Origin: Nitrospirota bacterium
Lineage (GTDB): Bacteria; Nitrospirota; Leptospirillia; Leptospirillales; Leptospirillaceae
Assembly (NCBI GenBank): GCA_021806225.1
Contig: JAJZXW010000022.1
Coordinates: 1 to 53,761, forward strand
Direction: 5' to 3'
Length of the DNA stretch: 53,761 bases
The position numbers were made by a program, and so were the translations under genes. Numbering within the stretch: the stretch's first letter is position 1; each line of letters begins with the position of its first letter. The notes under the pieces are model-generated. The model did not search any database and was not told the DNA's origin. It saw only the letters and a program-made list of their open reading frames with translations. This document shows, piece after piece, positions 40,987-49,205 of the stretch.

Positions 40987-43320
40987 TCAGGGTTTCGGAA
41001 GCGGGTCTCCCTCGAGGGGTGTCAGGTTGGCCACGCGGGCGAGCAGTGTCCTAGACGCGCCATCGGAGAACCGGATGACGACTTCGAGGTCCGGATCCGG
41101 AGAAAAGGCGTCCGTCACCACCCCCTCCCCGAAGCGGGGGTGGCGCACCTTTCTTCCGACCCATTCGGGACGACTGATGCGGACCCTTTCAGGCTCCGGC
41201 CGGACAGGGGAATCACGCCGCAAGGACGGGGCAACGGATCGCTCGTCCCTCTCCGTCCTCTCCCGGCCCGTGAACGGGACGGATTGCCGGGAAGAGGAGG
41301 GGGACGACCTTCTCGGGGCGGACCCGGAAGACCGGGCCTCCCATGGCCTGGAGGGCGTGCGTCCGGGCTCGCGGCTCCTGGACGGACCCGGACGGTCCCC
41401 TTCGACCAGATGCTCCGGAATGTCCCGTAGAAAGGGGGAGGGCGGATGGGACTCTGTCCGGCCATAGAGGCGTCTTGTCTGGCACCAGGTAATGTGGAGC
41501 CGAAGACGGGCCCGGGTCATCGCCACATAAAAAAGGCGCCTCTCCTCCTCGATGTCGGTGGGAGATTTCCCCCTGATCGGGAGAATCTGGTCTTCCAGGC
41601 CGACGACAAAAACCTGGTCGAACTCCAGCCCCTTTGACTGGTGAATGGTCATCAGCGCGACGGCGCCCCCTTCCACGGCGGTTCCGGGCTCCTGCTGGGC
41701 CAGCGCGATCTCCTCCAGGAAAAATGACAGGGGCGGTCGGCCCTCTTCCGGGGGGACCGCAAAACCTTCCGTCATCCGGAGGAGCTCCGATACGGCTCCC
41801 AGCCTCCGGTCACGCTCTTCCGGATCGTGGCTCGACGAGGCCACCCATCCCCGATAGTCCGTCCGCACCAGGATCTCCTCCAGAAGAGCATGGGGAGTGT
41901 GGCGTTCCCGGGCCCTTTCCCCACCTTCCCTGAGGAGGGCGGCCAACTCCGGGAGTGTCCCCGGCTTCCGCTGCTCCAGGCCGAGTCGATCGAGGAGTTC
42001 CGAAGCCGTCGCTCCGGGCAGGGCCTCCCCCAGGGACTTCAGGGATTCGAGGGATTTCTCGCCCAAACCCCTCGGAGGCGTGTTCAGGAGACGAAAAAGG
42101 CTCACCCGGTCGAATGGATTCGCCATGGCCCTCAGATAGGACAGGAGGTCCTTGACCTCTCTTCCCTCGAGAAATCCTCCCCCGCCCTTGCGGTAAAAAG
42201 GAATCCCCGCGAGGGAAAGGGCCTTTTCCAGAGGAAGGGCCTGGGCGTGGGTCCGGTAAAGAATGGCCGATTCGCCCGTGCGGCCTCCCGCTCGCTGCCA
42301 GTCACGGATCTTCTGACACACATAGTCCGCCTCCGCGTCTTCGGAAGAAAGCTCCTTCATGAAAACGGGAACCCCCGGCTCGCGGACGGCGCGAACCGTC
42401 TTGTCATAACGCTGTCCGTTCCGGGCGATCACCGAGGATGCCGCCGAGACGATCGCAGGTGTGGAACGGTAGTTCCGGGAGAGGAGGATCCGGCGGGATC
42501 CGGGGTAATGCTCCCCGAAGGACCGGATATGAGAGACGTCCGCACCCCTGAACTGGTAGATACTCTGATCGTCGTCCCCCACGACCGTCACATTGCTCCG
42601 GTTTCGGGAGAGAAGACGGATCAGCTCCTCCTGGAGCGGGTTGGTGTCCTGGTATTCGTCCACCAGAATATGGTGGAACTGCCCCCGAAGCTCTCCTGAA
42701 ATCTCCGGAGAGCCGGAGAGAAGGGCCACCAGACGGAGAAGGAGGTCGTCGTAGTCCAGGGCGCGATTGGACTCGAGATCCTTTTCATATTCCTCGTAGC
42801 AGGTGGCGAGCCATCGATTTGTCCCGAACAGACGTCTCGCGAGATCGGCCCCCGGTTTCTGGCGGGCGTTTTTCCAGCGGCCGATCTGGCGGAGGGCGTC
42901 CTGAGGGTTCAGATCGTCTTCGGTGATGCGATGGCGCTTCATGATCCCCCGGACGAGCGCCTTCTGGTCACCGGAGTCATAAATGGTAAAGTCGGGAGAG
43001 AGCCCCGCCTGTCCGGCATATTTCCGGAGAAGACGCGCCGAAAGGGAATGGAATGTCCCGACCCAGGGAAGCCGGGTCCCAGGGACTTTACGGGATATCC
43101 GTTCCACGAGCTCCCCCGCCGCCTTGCGCGTAAAGGTGGCGACAAAGAAGTGCTCCCCGCCCTTTCCGGACCGGTCGATCAGCCTCAGGAGCCGCTCGAT
43201 CACGACCCGTGTCTTTCCGGAGCCCGCGGGGGCCAGTACGAGAAGGGGACCCCCTTCATGAAGAACGGCCGCCTCCTGTTCGGGATTGAGAGGGATGTCG
43301 CGGGTATCCGAACCGTTCAA
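40987..43320 (-). CDS. UvrD/PcrA/Rep-type superfamily 1 DNA helicase
   Basis: A 777-residue helicase. Motif Q/I 'LNPEQEAAVLHEGG ... APAGSGKTRVVIERL', Ia 'ATFTRKAAGELVERI', II 'LVDEYQDTNPLQEEL', III 'GDDDQSIYQFRGA', IV 'SRNYRSTPAIV', V 'TIHQSKGLEFDQVFV' and VI 'RRLFYVAMTRAR' are all present. The C-terminal 130 residues are low-complexity (Arg/Ser/Pro-rich), then a Tudor-like PcrA/UvrD end 'VGRKVRHPRFGEGVVTD'. It serves in repair and replication restart; PcrA versus UvrD cannot be separated by eye. The start TTG 43320 overlaps the preceding stop (TTGA) with GGAG upstream; a GTG at 43362 is an alternative. Confidence 0.94.
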   Translation of the reverse strand: MNGSDTRDIPLNPEQEAAVLHEGGPLLVLAPAGSGKTRVVIERLLRLIDRSGKGGEHFFVATFTRKAAGELVERISRKVPGTRLPWVGTFHSLSARLLRKYAGQAGLSPDFTIYDSGDQKALVRGIMKRHRITEDDLNPQDALRQIGRWKNARQKPGADLARRLFGTNRWLATCYEEYEKDLESNRALDYDDLLLRLVALLSGSPEISGELRGQFHHILVDEYQDTNPLQEELIRLLSRNRSNVTVVGDDDQSIYQFRGADVSHIRSFGEHYPGSRRILLSRNYRSTPAIVSAASSVIARNGQRYDKTVRAVREPGVPVFMKELSSEDAEADYVCQKIRDWQRAGGRTGESAILYRTHAQALPLEKALSLAGIPFYRKGGGGFLEGREVKDLLSYLRAMANPFDRVSLFRLLNTPPRGLGEKSLESLKSLGEALPGATASELLDRLGLEQRKPGTLPELAALLREGGERARERHTPHALLEEILVRTDYRGWVASSSHDPEERDRRLGAVSELLRMTEGFAVPPEEGRPPLSFFLEEIALAQQEPGTAVEGGAVALMTIHQSKGLEFDQVFVVGLEDQILPIRGKSPTDIEEERRLFYVAMTRARLRLHITWCQTRRLYGRTESHPPSPFLRDIPEHLVEGDRPGPSRSREPGRTPSRPWEARSSGSAPRRSSPSSSRQSVPFTGRERTERDERSVAPSLRRDSPVRPEPERVRISRPEWVGRKVRHPRFGEGVVTDAFSPDPDLEVVIRFSDGASRTLLARVANLTPLEGDPLPKP

Positions 43321-44648
43321 GAGGTCGGAGCTCCCCCGGAATCGAGAATCCGCGATCGCCACAGACCGGCAAACCGGTCCGAGCTTTCCTCTTCCTCATC
43401 CTTGGCGACAAAGAGGATTTCCCTCCCGGACGGAGAGAAGACGGGACGGCAGTTGACCAGCTTCGCCGTGGCATCGACCGGAAGGATCCGGCTCGGAGCT
43501 CCCCCCGACACCTTCTGGAGAAAGGGCTCGGTGGGCCAGGTCCAGAAGGGCTTGGAATCGGGCCTGGTCCGGAGGTAGAGGAAGGACTCTCCCGTGGGTG
43601 CCCAGAGAGGGTAGAGGCTGTAGCCCGTCTTGACCACGGGAACGGTCGATCCGGCCTCCGGATGGTAGAGGGCGATTCCCCGTCCTCCCGCTTCGAGCTG
43701 CATCTCCATCAGGACCTCTGTTCCCGCTCCGGCAAGCAGTGGATAAAAAAACTCCCGATGCTCGAGAATCACGTGGTCTTCCCCGGTCTCGAGGTCGAGA
43801 CGGTGGATGGTGTTTCGCTTCTGGGGACTCTCCACCCGACGGTCCCGGGTGTGGAACCAGAGGGACCGGCCATCGGGGGAAAAGGAAAAGTGGTCGAGAT
43901 GCTCGGAGGTGCGGAAGATTTCGCGGGACGGCGAGCCCGGCTCCCAGAGATGCAGAAGGCATTCCTCCCGGAAACGGCCCTCCTTGAACCGGATGATATA
44001 GACCAGCCGGTCACCCGCCGGAGACCAGTGGAAGTCGCCCAGGGCCTCCTCCTGGGCAAACCGGCCTGAAGGCCAGTCGATCACGTTGACCGGGTTTTCT
44101 CCGAGGGGCCCGCTAACCGTGAGCTGGTCGCCCAGAATCATATGCTGCGTGGTCTTCCAGAGAATCTTCCGGGTGTAGGGCTTCCAGCGCTGGCGGGTGT
44201 GTACGGCGAGAAGACGCCCCGAGGGGGACGGCAGAAGGGCCTGGGGGCGAATCGCGTCCGGATCGAACGGAAAGGGCTCGACCGTTCCCGTCAGGGTGTC
44301 AAGCCGCTGCAGGGACCATCGGGCTCCGTAATGCTCCCAGTTTGCGCGGTCCTGATGGAAGGTGATGTACCGGCTGTCCGGAGACCAGGCATAAATCAGC
44401 TCGCTCGCGCCCCGTCCACGTTCCCGGTAGTTCACCGCCACCAGATTCTTCCCCACGTCATGGAGAACCTCGCGGGACTTGGCGTCAAGGACTGTCAGAC
44501 ACCCCAGATCCCGCGTCTCGTGAATGGTGTCCGGATCGGTCAAGCGGACGAAGGCGATTTTGGAGGAGTCCGGAGAGAAGGAGGGAATAACCACCTCGAC
44601 CTTTCCGGGAACCAGGGGTTCTGTTTCGATCGTCCAGTCATGGGCCAT
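43317..44648 (-). CDS. Cytoplasmic WD40/TolB-like beta-propeller protein
   Basis: A 443-residue protein without a signal peptide, made of repeats such as 'IPSFSPDSSKIAFVRL', 'IYAWSPDSRYITFHQ', 'DFHWSPAGDRLVYII', 'HFSFSPDGRSLWFHT' and 'RPVFSPSGREILFVA', the PD40 (TolB-like) pattern. No hydrolase domain follows, so it is a stand-alone propeller; some PD40 proteins are the N-terminal halves of prolyl oligopeptidases. Located between glmS and the helicase gene, overlapping the latter by four bases. Function unknown. Confidence 0.8.
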   Translation of the reverse strand: MAHDWTIETEPLVPGKVEVVIPSFSPDSSKIAFVRLTDPDTIHETRDLGCLTVLDAKSREVLHDVGKNLVAVNYRERGRGASELIYAWSPDSRYITFHQDRANWEHYGARWSLQRLDTLTGTVEPFPFDPDAIRPQALLPSPSGRLLAVHTRQRWKPYTRKILWKTTQHMILGDQLTVSGPLGENPVNVIDWPSGRFAQEEALGDFHWSPAGDRLVYIIRFKEGRFREECLLHLWEPGSPSREIFRTSEHLDHFSFSPDGRSLWFHTRDRRVESPQKRNTIHRLDLETGEDHVILEHREFFYPLLAGAGTEVLMEMQLEAGGRGIALYHPEAGSTVPVVKTGYSLYPLWAPTGESFLYLRTRPDSKPFWTWPTEPFLQKVSGGAPSRILPVDATAKLVNCRPVFSPSGREILFVAKDEEEESSDRFAGLWRSRILDSGGAPTS

Positions 44649-44669
44649 GGCAAAAAACTCCTCAGTGTG

Positions 44670-46484
44670 TTATTCGACGGTCACCGACTTGGCCAGATTC
44701 CTGGGCTGGTCGACATCGTTTCCCGCCATGGAAGCGGCCCGGTAAGCCAGAAGCTGCAGCACCGCCGAGGCCAGAAAAACCCCGTCCCACCCCTGACAGG
44801 CAGGAATCGGGACGGAAGGAGGCGGATCATTCGCCTCCCCGCTGGCCGGACAGATCGTCAGGACCGTCCCGCCACGGGCCTCTATCTCGCGAATGTTAGA
44901 CATCTCCTTGACGCGGAGCAGTGGGTCCACCAGGGGGGCCACGATCAGGACCCCCGGCTCCACCAGGGCGATGGGTCCGTGCTTGAGCTCACCACCGGGA
45001 TATCCGTCGGCGGGACGATAGGTGATCTCTTTAAGCTTGAGGGCTCCTTCTATCGCCAGGGGATAATCGATCCCCCGTCCGATGAAGATGACAAACCGGG
45101 CATCCAGCACCTGCCGGGCCATCCGTTCGATCGCATCCGGACCGAGCGATCCCAGAAAGCCTTCCAGCCTTGCCGGAGAACGGACGAGGGCCGCGAGGGA
45201 TTCCCGGACCTCGGGACTCTCCCTTCTCCCGAAGTAAAGCGCAAGCAGCCAGACCAGCGTCACCTGTGCAACGAACGCCTTGGTCGAGGCGACGCCGATC
45301 TCGGGGCCTGCCCTTGTCAGAAGGGTCGCCTCGGTCTCCCGGGTGATCGAAGATCCTCCGACATTGGTGATGCCCACCGTCAGGTATCCATCCTTCCTGG
45401 CCAGCTCCAGAGCTCCCAGGGTGTCGGCAGTCTCTCCGGACTGGCTGATCCCAATGACCCAGGCCCCTTTTCTGGCGCGCAGTGGACGGTAGCGGAATTC
45501 CGAGGCGATCTCGACCCTGACGGAAATGGAGGAAAAGGATTCGATCATGAGCCGTCCCAGGAGGGCGGCGTGGTAGGAGGTCCCGCAGGCGACGAAAACG
45601 ATTTCGGTCGGATTGGGACCGAGACGCACGAGCTCCGGCAGGATCACCCGGCTGTTTTCTTCGGCCAGACGTCCCTCGAGAGTGTCGATGATCGCCCGGG
45701 GTCCTTCGTAGATCTCTTTTTCCATGAAGTGCCGATAATGTCCCTTTTCAGCCTGGACCGGATCCCAGGGCACCTCTTCGAAGACGGCCGGAACGGATTG
45801 GCCATCCTCGAGACGGCACAGGGAAAGTCCTCCGGGAGAGAGCGTCGCCAGAACCTCCGGAGGCAGCGGCATGACCCGCCTCGTCCACTTGAGAAAAGCG
45901 GGGACGTCCGAGGCGGCAAAATACTCTCCCTCCGCCTCCCCGAGAATCAGGGGCGCCCCTTTTCGAACAGCCACGAGCTGGCCGGGACATTCCTCGCTCA
46001 ATACGGCCAGGGCGTAGCTTCCCTCCACTCCGGTCAGTCCCTTTCGGACCGCGGCCGGAAGATTGCCTTCTTCCCGGTACGCCCTGTGGATCCTGTGAGC
46101 CAGCACCTCGGTGTCCGTTTCAGAGGAAAAGACGTATCCCTCTTCGATCAGCTCCCGGCGAAGGGCCCGCTCGTTCTCGATGATGCCGTTGTGCACCAGA
46201 ACGATCGGCCCGGAGCGATGGGGATGGGCGTTTTCTTCGGTAGGGGCGCCATGGGTCGCCCACCGGATATGGCCGATCGCCGCACCCGGAAGACCCGACG
46301 TTCCCTGGAGCGCCTCGGTGAGGCGGGAGAGCTTTCCGGAGGCCCGGACCACTGCCATGGCCCCCCCCATGCCGAAGAATGCGACTCCCGAGGAATCATA
46401 ACCACGGTACTCGAGGCGGGATAGGGCCTCCGAGACCACCCCGACGGGTTCGCGCGACCCCGCGTAGCCGATGATGCCACACAT
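44670..46484 (-). CDS. glmS: Glutamine-fructose-6-phosphate aminotransferase (isomerising)
   Basis: A 604-residue enzyme making glucosamine-6-phosphate for cell-wall synthesis. The amidotransferase half starts 'MCGIIGYAG' with the catalytic Cys directly after Met, then 'RGYDSSGVA' and 'HNGIIENERALR'. The isomerase half has two SIS domains ('GTSYHAALLGRLMIE', 'GISQSGETADTLGAL') and ends 'PRNLAKSVTVE'. The start is the second of two adjacent ATGs (46484), because only that places Cys at the processed N-terminus. Its A overlaps the last base of glmU's stop. No glmS ribozyme is expected or seen, since the upstream region is coding. Confidence 0.97.
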   Translation of the reverse strand: MCGIIGYAGSREPVGVVSEALSRLEYRGYDSSGVAFFGMGGAMAVVRASGKLSRLTEALQGTSGLPGAAIGHIRWATHGAPTEENAHPHRSGPIVLVHNGIIENERALRRELIEEGYVFSSETDTEVLAHRIHRAYREEGNLPAAVRKGLTGVEGSYALAVLSEECPGQLVAVRKGAPLILGEAEGEYFAASDVPAFLKWTRRVMPLPPEVLATLSPGGLSLCRLEDGQSVPAVFEEVPWDPVQAEKGHYRHFMEKEIYEGPRAIIDTLEGRLAEENSRVILPELVRLGPNPTEIVFVACGTSYHAALLGRLMIESFSSISVRVEIASEFRYRPLRARKGAWVIGISQSGETADTLGALELARKDGYLTVGITNVGGSSITRETEATLLTRAGPEIGVASTKAFVAQVTLVWLLALYFGRRESPEVRESLAALVRSPARLEGFLGSLGPDAIERMARQVLDARFVIFIGRGIDYPLAIEGALKLKEITYRPADGYPGGELKHGPIALVEPGVLIVAPLVDPLLRVKEMSNIREIEARGGTVLTICPASGEANDPPPSVPIPACQGWDGVFLASAVLQLLAYRAASMAGNDVDQPRNLAKSVTVE

Positions 46485-47938
46485 CATTCCTGTCCTTTTT
46501 TATTCGGTGATGACTGTCCGCTTCGGGAGGAACCCCTCTCTTTCCTGCGGCGGTGATAGCGGATCCCTCCTTCGGCGCGGATCTCGGCTGGAGCTCTCCC
46601 GATGAGGAGCGCATCCTCCGGGAGATCCGAAACCACCGTCGAGCCTGCGGCGATAACCGACCGGTCCCCCACACTGACGGGCGCCACGAGCTGGGTGTCG
46701 CTCCCGATGAAGACGCCGGATCCGATCCGCGTCTTGAACTTGTCGTAGCCGTCGTAGTTGCAGGTGATCGTTCCGGCTCCGACATTGGTGTCGGAGCCCA
46801 CCTCCGCGTCACCGAGGTAGGAGAGATGGTTCACCTTTGATTTGGCACCCACAACCGTCTTCTTGGTCTCGACGAAATTCCCCAGATGGGCCTCCTCCCC
46901 CAGATCGGTCCCCGGGCGAAGGTGGGCGAAGGGTCCGGCGACCGAGCGGTCCCGGAGGATCGCCTCAGTGGCCACGACGTAGTCCCTCAGGATGACGCCG
47001 TCACCCACCACCGTGTCGGCGAGGTGAACACCAAGGCCGATACGGCAGGAGCATCCTATCCGGGTCTTCCCTTCGAGAACGGCCTGGGGCATGATCACCG
47101 TTCCCGCGCCGATCGAGACGAGGGGTCCGATATCGGTCCGGGAAGGATCCCAGAAGGTGACCCCCTTCTCCATGTGGCTCCTGTTGATGCGGGTTCTCAG
47201 ATGGGCCGTCACCTGGGAGAGCTCTTCCTGGGTATTGACCCCCAGCATGCACTCCGGCGTCATCGGGAAGGTGCGTACGGTTCCTCCTTCCTCCACCACA
47301 AGGGAGACGAGCGTCGTGAGGAATCTCTCGTTCTTGACGGAATCGGAGGGAACCCGCGAGACGGCGGAAAGAAGTATCTCCCGTGGAATGAGATAGATCC
47401 CGGCGTTCACTTCAAGGATCTTTTTTTCATCTTCAGAGGCCCGGCTCTCCTCCCGGATATCGACCACACAGCCGGAGGCGTCCCGGATGATGCGGCCATA
47501 TCCCCGGGGATGGGAGAGTTCGGCTGTGGCAAGACAGAGAGCTCCGGGAGACTCCTGCCCCATCCCGGCGAATCTCGCCAGAAGCCCCTCGTCGAGCAGG
47601 GGACCATCCCCGTTGACCACCAGCAGGTGGGAGGCCTTTCCCGAGAGAAAGGGGCCGCTCGTGGCGACGGCCTCCACCGCCCCCCACGTTCCGTCCATGA
47701 CGGGCTGGACGACAAGGGCCGGCTTCCGGCCTGCGGGATCCTCGAGACCGGGATTTCTCCAAAAACCTTCGGGACGCACGACGACATGGATCTGCCCCAA
47801 CAGCGATCCAAGCGAAAGGAGCGCCCTCCAGGGGTAGGAAACCAGGGTCTCGCCAAGGACGACCGATTCGACCTTGGGGACGGGAGAGGCCATCCGGGTT
47901 CCGAATCCTGCCGCGAGGATCGCTCCGTCAATGATCAT
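46484..47938 (-). CDS. glmU: Bifunctional GlmU: GlcN-1-P acetyltransferase / UDP-GlcNAc pyrophosphorylase
   Basis: A 484-residue enzyme giving UDP-GlcNAc. The N-terminal half has 'AILAAGFGTRMASPVPKV' (nucleotide-binding, slightly divergent from the usual GTRM-S-P-K), the C-terminal half is a left-handed beta-helix with hexapeptide repeats ('VSIGAGTVIMPQAVLEG', 'GSDTNVGAGTITCNYDGYDKFKT', 'IGSDTQLVAPV'). GGAGG precedes the ATG at 47938. Overlaps DUF502 by 11 bases and glmS by one. Confidence 0.96.
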   Translation of the reverse strand: MIIDGAILAAGFGTRMASPVPKVESVVLGETLVSYPWRALLSLGSLLGQIHVVVRPEGFWRNPGLEDPAGRKPALVVQPVMDGTWGAVEAVATSGPFLSGKASHLLVVNGDGPLLDEGLLARFAGMGQESPGALCLATAELSHPRGYGRIIRDASGCVVDIREESRASEDEKKILEVNAGIYLIPREILLSAVSRVPSDSVKNERFLTTLVSLVVEEGGTVRTFPMTPECMLGVNTQEELSQVTAHLRTRINRSHMEKGVTFWDPSRTDIGPLVSIGAGTVIMPQAVLEGKTRIGCSCRIGLGVHLADTVVGDGVILRDYVVATEAILRDRSVAGPFAHLRPGTDLGEEAHLGNFVETKKTVVGAKSKVNHLSYLGDAEVGSDTNVGAGTITCNYDGYDKFKTRIGSGVFIGSDTQLVAPVSVGDRSVIAAGSTVVSDLPEDALLIGRAPAEIRAEGGIRYHRRRKERGSSRSGQSSPNKKGQE

Positions 47939-48575
47939 GGAACACCTCCTCTGGCATCCGGGACACGGGAAGGCGCGAGGGCATTCCCAGGCCGCCCGAG
48001 AGAATCATCCGTATCCCTTCCTCGACCGGGAGCTGGGTTTCGACCACCATGGATTCGGGAATGAAGGCCTGGACTCCGATATAGAGATTGTTGCTCGGAA
48101 AGAAGACGGACGCATATCGGACGGGATCTCCGTCCATGGTCACCCACGCCGTCAGAAATCCCATCGTATAGGCTCCTTCACGGGGATATTCCGCCAGGAC
48201 GACCTTCTTGAACCCTTTGCCGCCGGAGGGGGAAAAGGCATCGAGGATCGTCTTGATGGCGGTATAGAGCTTCTTGAAGATAGGGATGTGCCCGAGAAGC
48301 CCTTCGACCATTTCCAGAAGCTTCCGTCCGATCACGTTGGTCGCAATGACGCCGACCGAGAAGATCACCAGAAGAAGCACGGCCACTCCCAGGCCGGGGA
48401 TAGGGCGACCCGCAAGAAGGATCACGAGAGGGTCGAGCAGGGAGTCGAGGAATATGAAGATGCGGTAGAGGATATAGCCCGAAAGGGCCACCGGCAAAAC
48501 GATGAGCAGGCCGGTGATGAATTGCGTCCTGAGCGTGGTCCTAATCCTGTCGCCGCTTGCCTGAATCCACCCCAA
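47928..48575 (-). CDS. DUF502 family membrane protein
   Basis: A 215-residue protein with two membrane segments (about residues 18-40 and 60-82) and a C-terminal soluble domain with 'GHIPIFKKLYTAIKTILDAF', 'GAYTMGFLTAW' and 'VFFPSNNLYIGVQAFIP'; this is the DUF502 pattern found across bacteria and plants, of unknown biochemical role. TTG 48575 has AAGGGGG upstream. It heads the glmU-glmS operon, so an envelope role is plausible by neighbourhood. Confidence 0.88.
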   Translation of the reverse strand: MGWIQASGDRIRTTLRTQFITGLLIVLPVALSGYILYRIFIFLDSLLDPLVILLAGRPIPGLGVAVLLLVIFSVGVIATNVIGRKLLEMVEGLLGHIPIFKKLYTAIKTILDAFSPSGGKGFKKVVLAEYPREGAYTMGFLTAWVTMDGDPVRYASVFFPSNNLYIGVQAFIPESMVVETQLPVEEGIRMILSGGLGMPSRLPVSRMPEEVFHDH

Positions 48576-48619
48576 ATGGGCCCCCTTCAGAATGATTCCG
48601 AACCCTGAACCATCCCACC

Positions 48620-48649
48620 ATCGTACCTATTTTCCGATCTCTTGGGCAA
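48620..48649 (-). promoter_or_regulatory. Candidate promoter of the DUF502-glmU-glmS operon
   Basis: On the minus strand TTGCCC (48649-48644), 18 bases, TACGAT (48625-48620). The leader would be about 37 nt. Confidence 0.4.
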
Positions 48650-48652
48650 GCT

Positions 48653-49126
48653 TCAACGGACCCAGCGGTCGACGGCGGTATGGAGGGCCACCCGGCGCGC
48701 ACCTTCCCGAAAAACGATGGCAGGCTCGCGGTGGCTCTTCATCTCGTCCTGCCAGAGAGGGACATAGCGGGAAGACACGAAGTCCACCAGGGCCGACCGC
48801 CGGTCCCTGGCCAGACGGTCCCATCCGGGTCCCACATGGACTCGCAGGACTTCGCCCTCGAATCGGAGAGAAGCGGCAAGCAGTGCCGGAGTCCCTTCGG
48901 AGGAAAAATCCTTGTTGGCCGCCGTCACGATTGCTCCGGCCTTTTCGCGCAGGTCCGTTTCCCGCTTCAGGATCCCCCGATTTCCGGCAGATCCCGCCGC
49001 CGGTCCGGAGATTCTGACCATCGTGACGACAAGGGCGACCAGAAGCGCCCCTCCCAAAACAAGGATCACCACTTTCTTGCCCACATCGCCTCCCGCGGAC
49101 GAATCCATTCCCGGCACAAAAGACAT
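48653..49126 (-). CDS. Membrane-anchored protein of unknown function
   Basis: A 157-residue bitopic protein: a short polar N-terminus, one membrane segment (about residues 19-39, 'KVVILVLGGALLVALVVTMV') and a periplasmic domain with 'LLAASLRFEGEVLRVHVGPGWDRLARDRRSALVDFVSSRY', in which strands and a helix alternate. The family is unknown. The start is unclear: ATG 49126 (used here) lies only some 7 bases after the predicted transcription start, and ATG 49108 is the alternative; neither has a strong ribosome site. Divergent from the exported propeller gene. Confidence 0.6.
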   Translation of the reverse strand: MSFVPGMDSSAGGDVGKKVVILVLGGALLVALVVTMVRISGPAAGSAGNRGILKRETDLREKAGAIVTAANKDFSSEGTPALLAASLRFEGEVLRVHVGPGWDRLARDRRSALVDFVSSRYVPLWQDEMKSHREPAIVFREGARRVALHTAVDRWVR

Positions 49127-49139
49127 TCCCTGAAATTTT

Positions 49140-49149
49140 ATTGTATCAT
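49140..49149. promoter_or_regulatory. Overlapping divergent -10 boxes
   Basis: ATTGTATCAT reads TATCAT (49144-49149) on the plus strand and TACAAT (49145-49140) on the minus strand. The two promoters would compete for RNA polymerase. -35 boxes are weak on both sides. Confidence 0.4.
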
Positions 49150-49205
49150 TCGAAGGAGTGCGATGCCGATCCCCGTCCACCCCCATCCAGAGGGAGCCCC
49201 GGGAA

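Noticed and set aside
44142-46424. Open frame of 760 codons on the plus strand opposite glmS and the propeller gene
   Set aside because: Antisense to two clear genes; composition is Gly/Arg/Asp-rich and there are no motifs.
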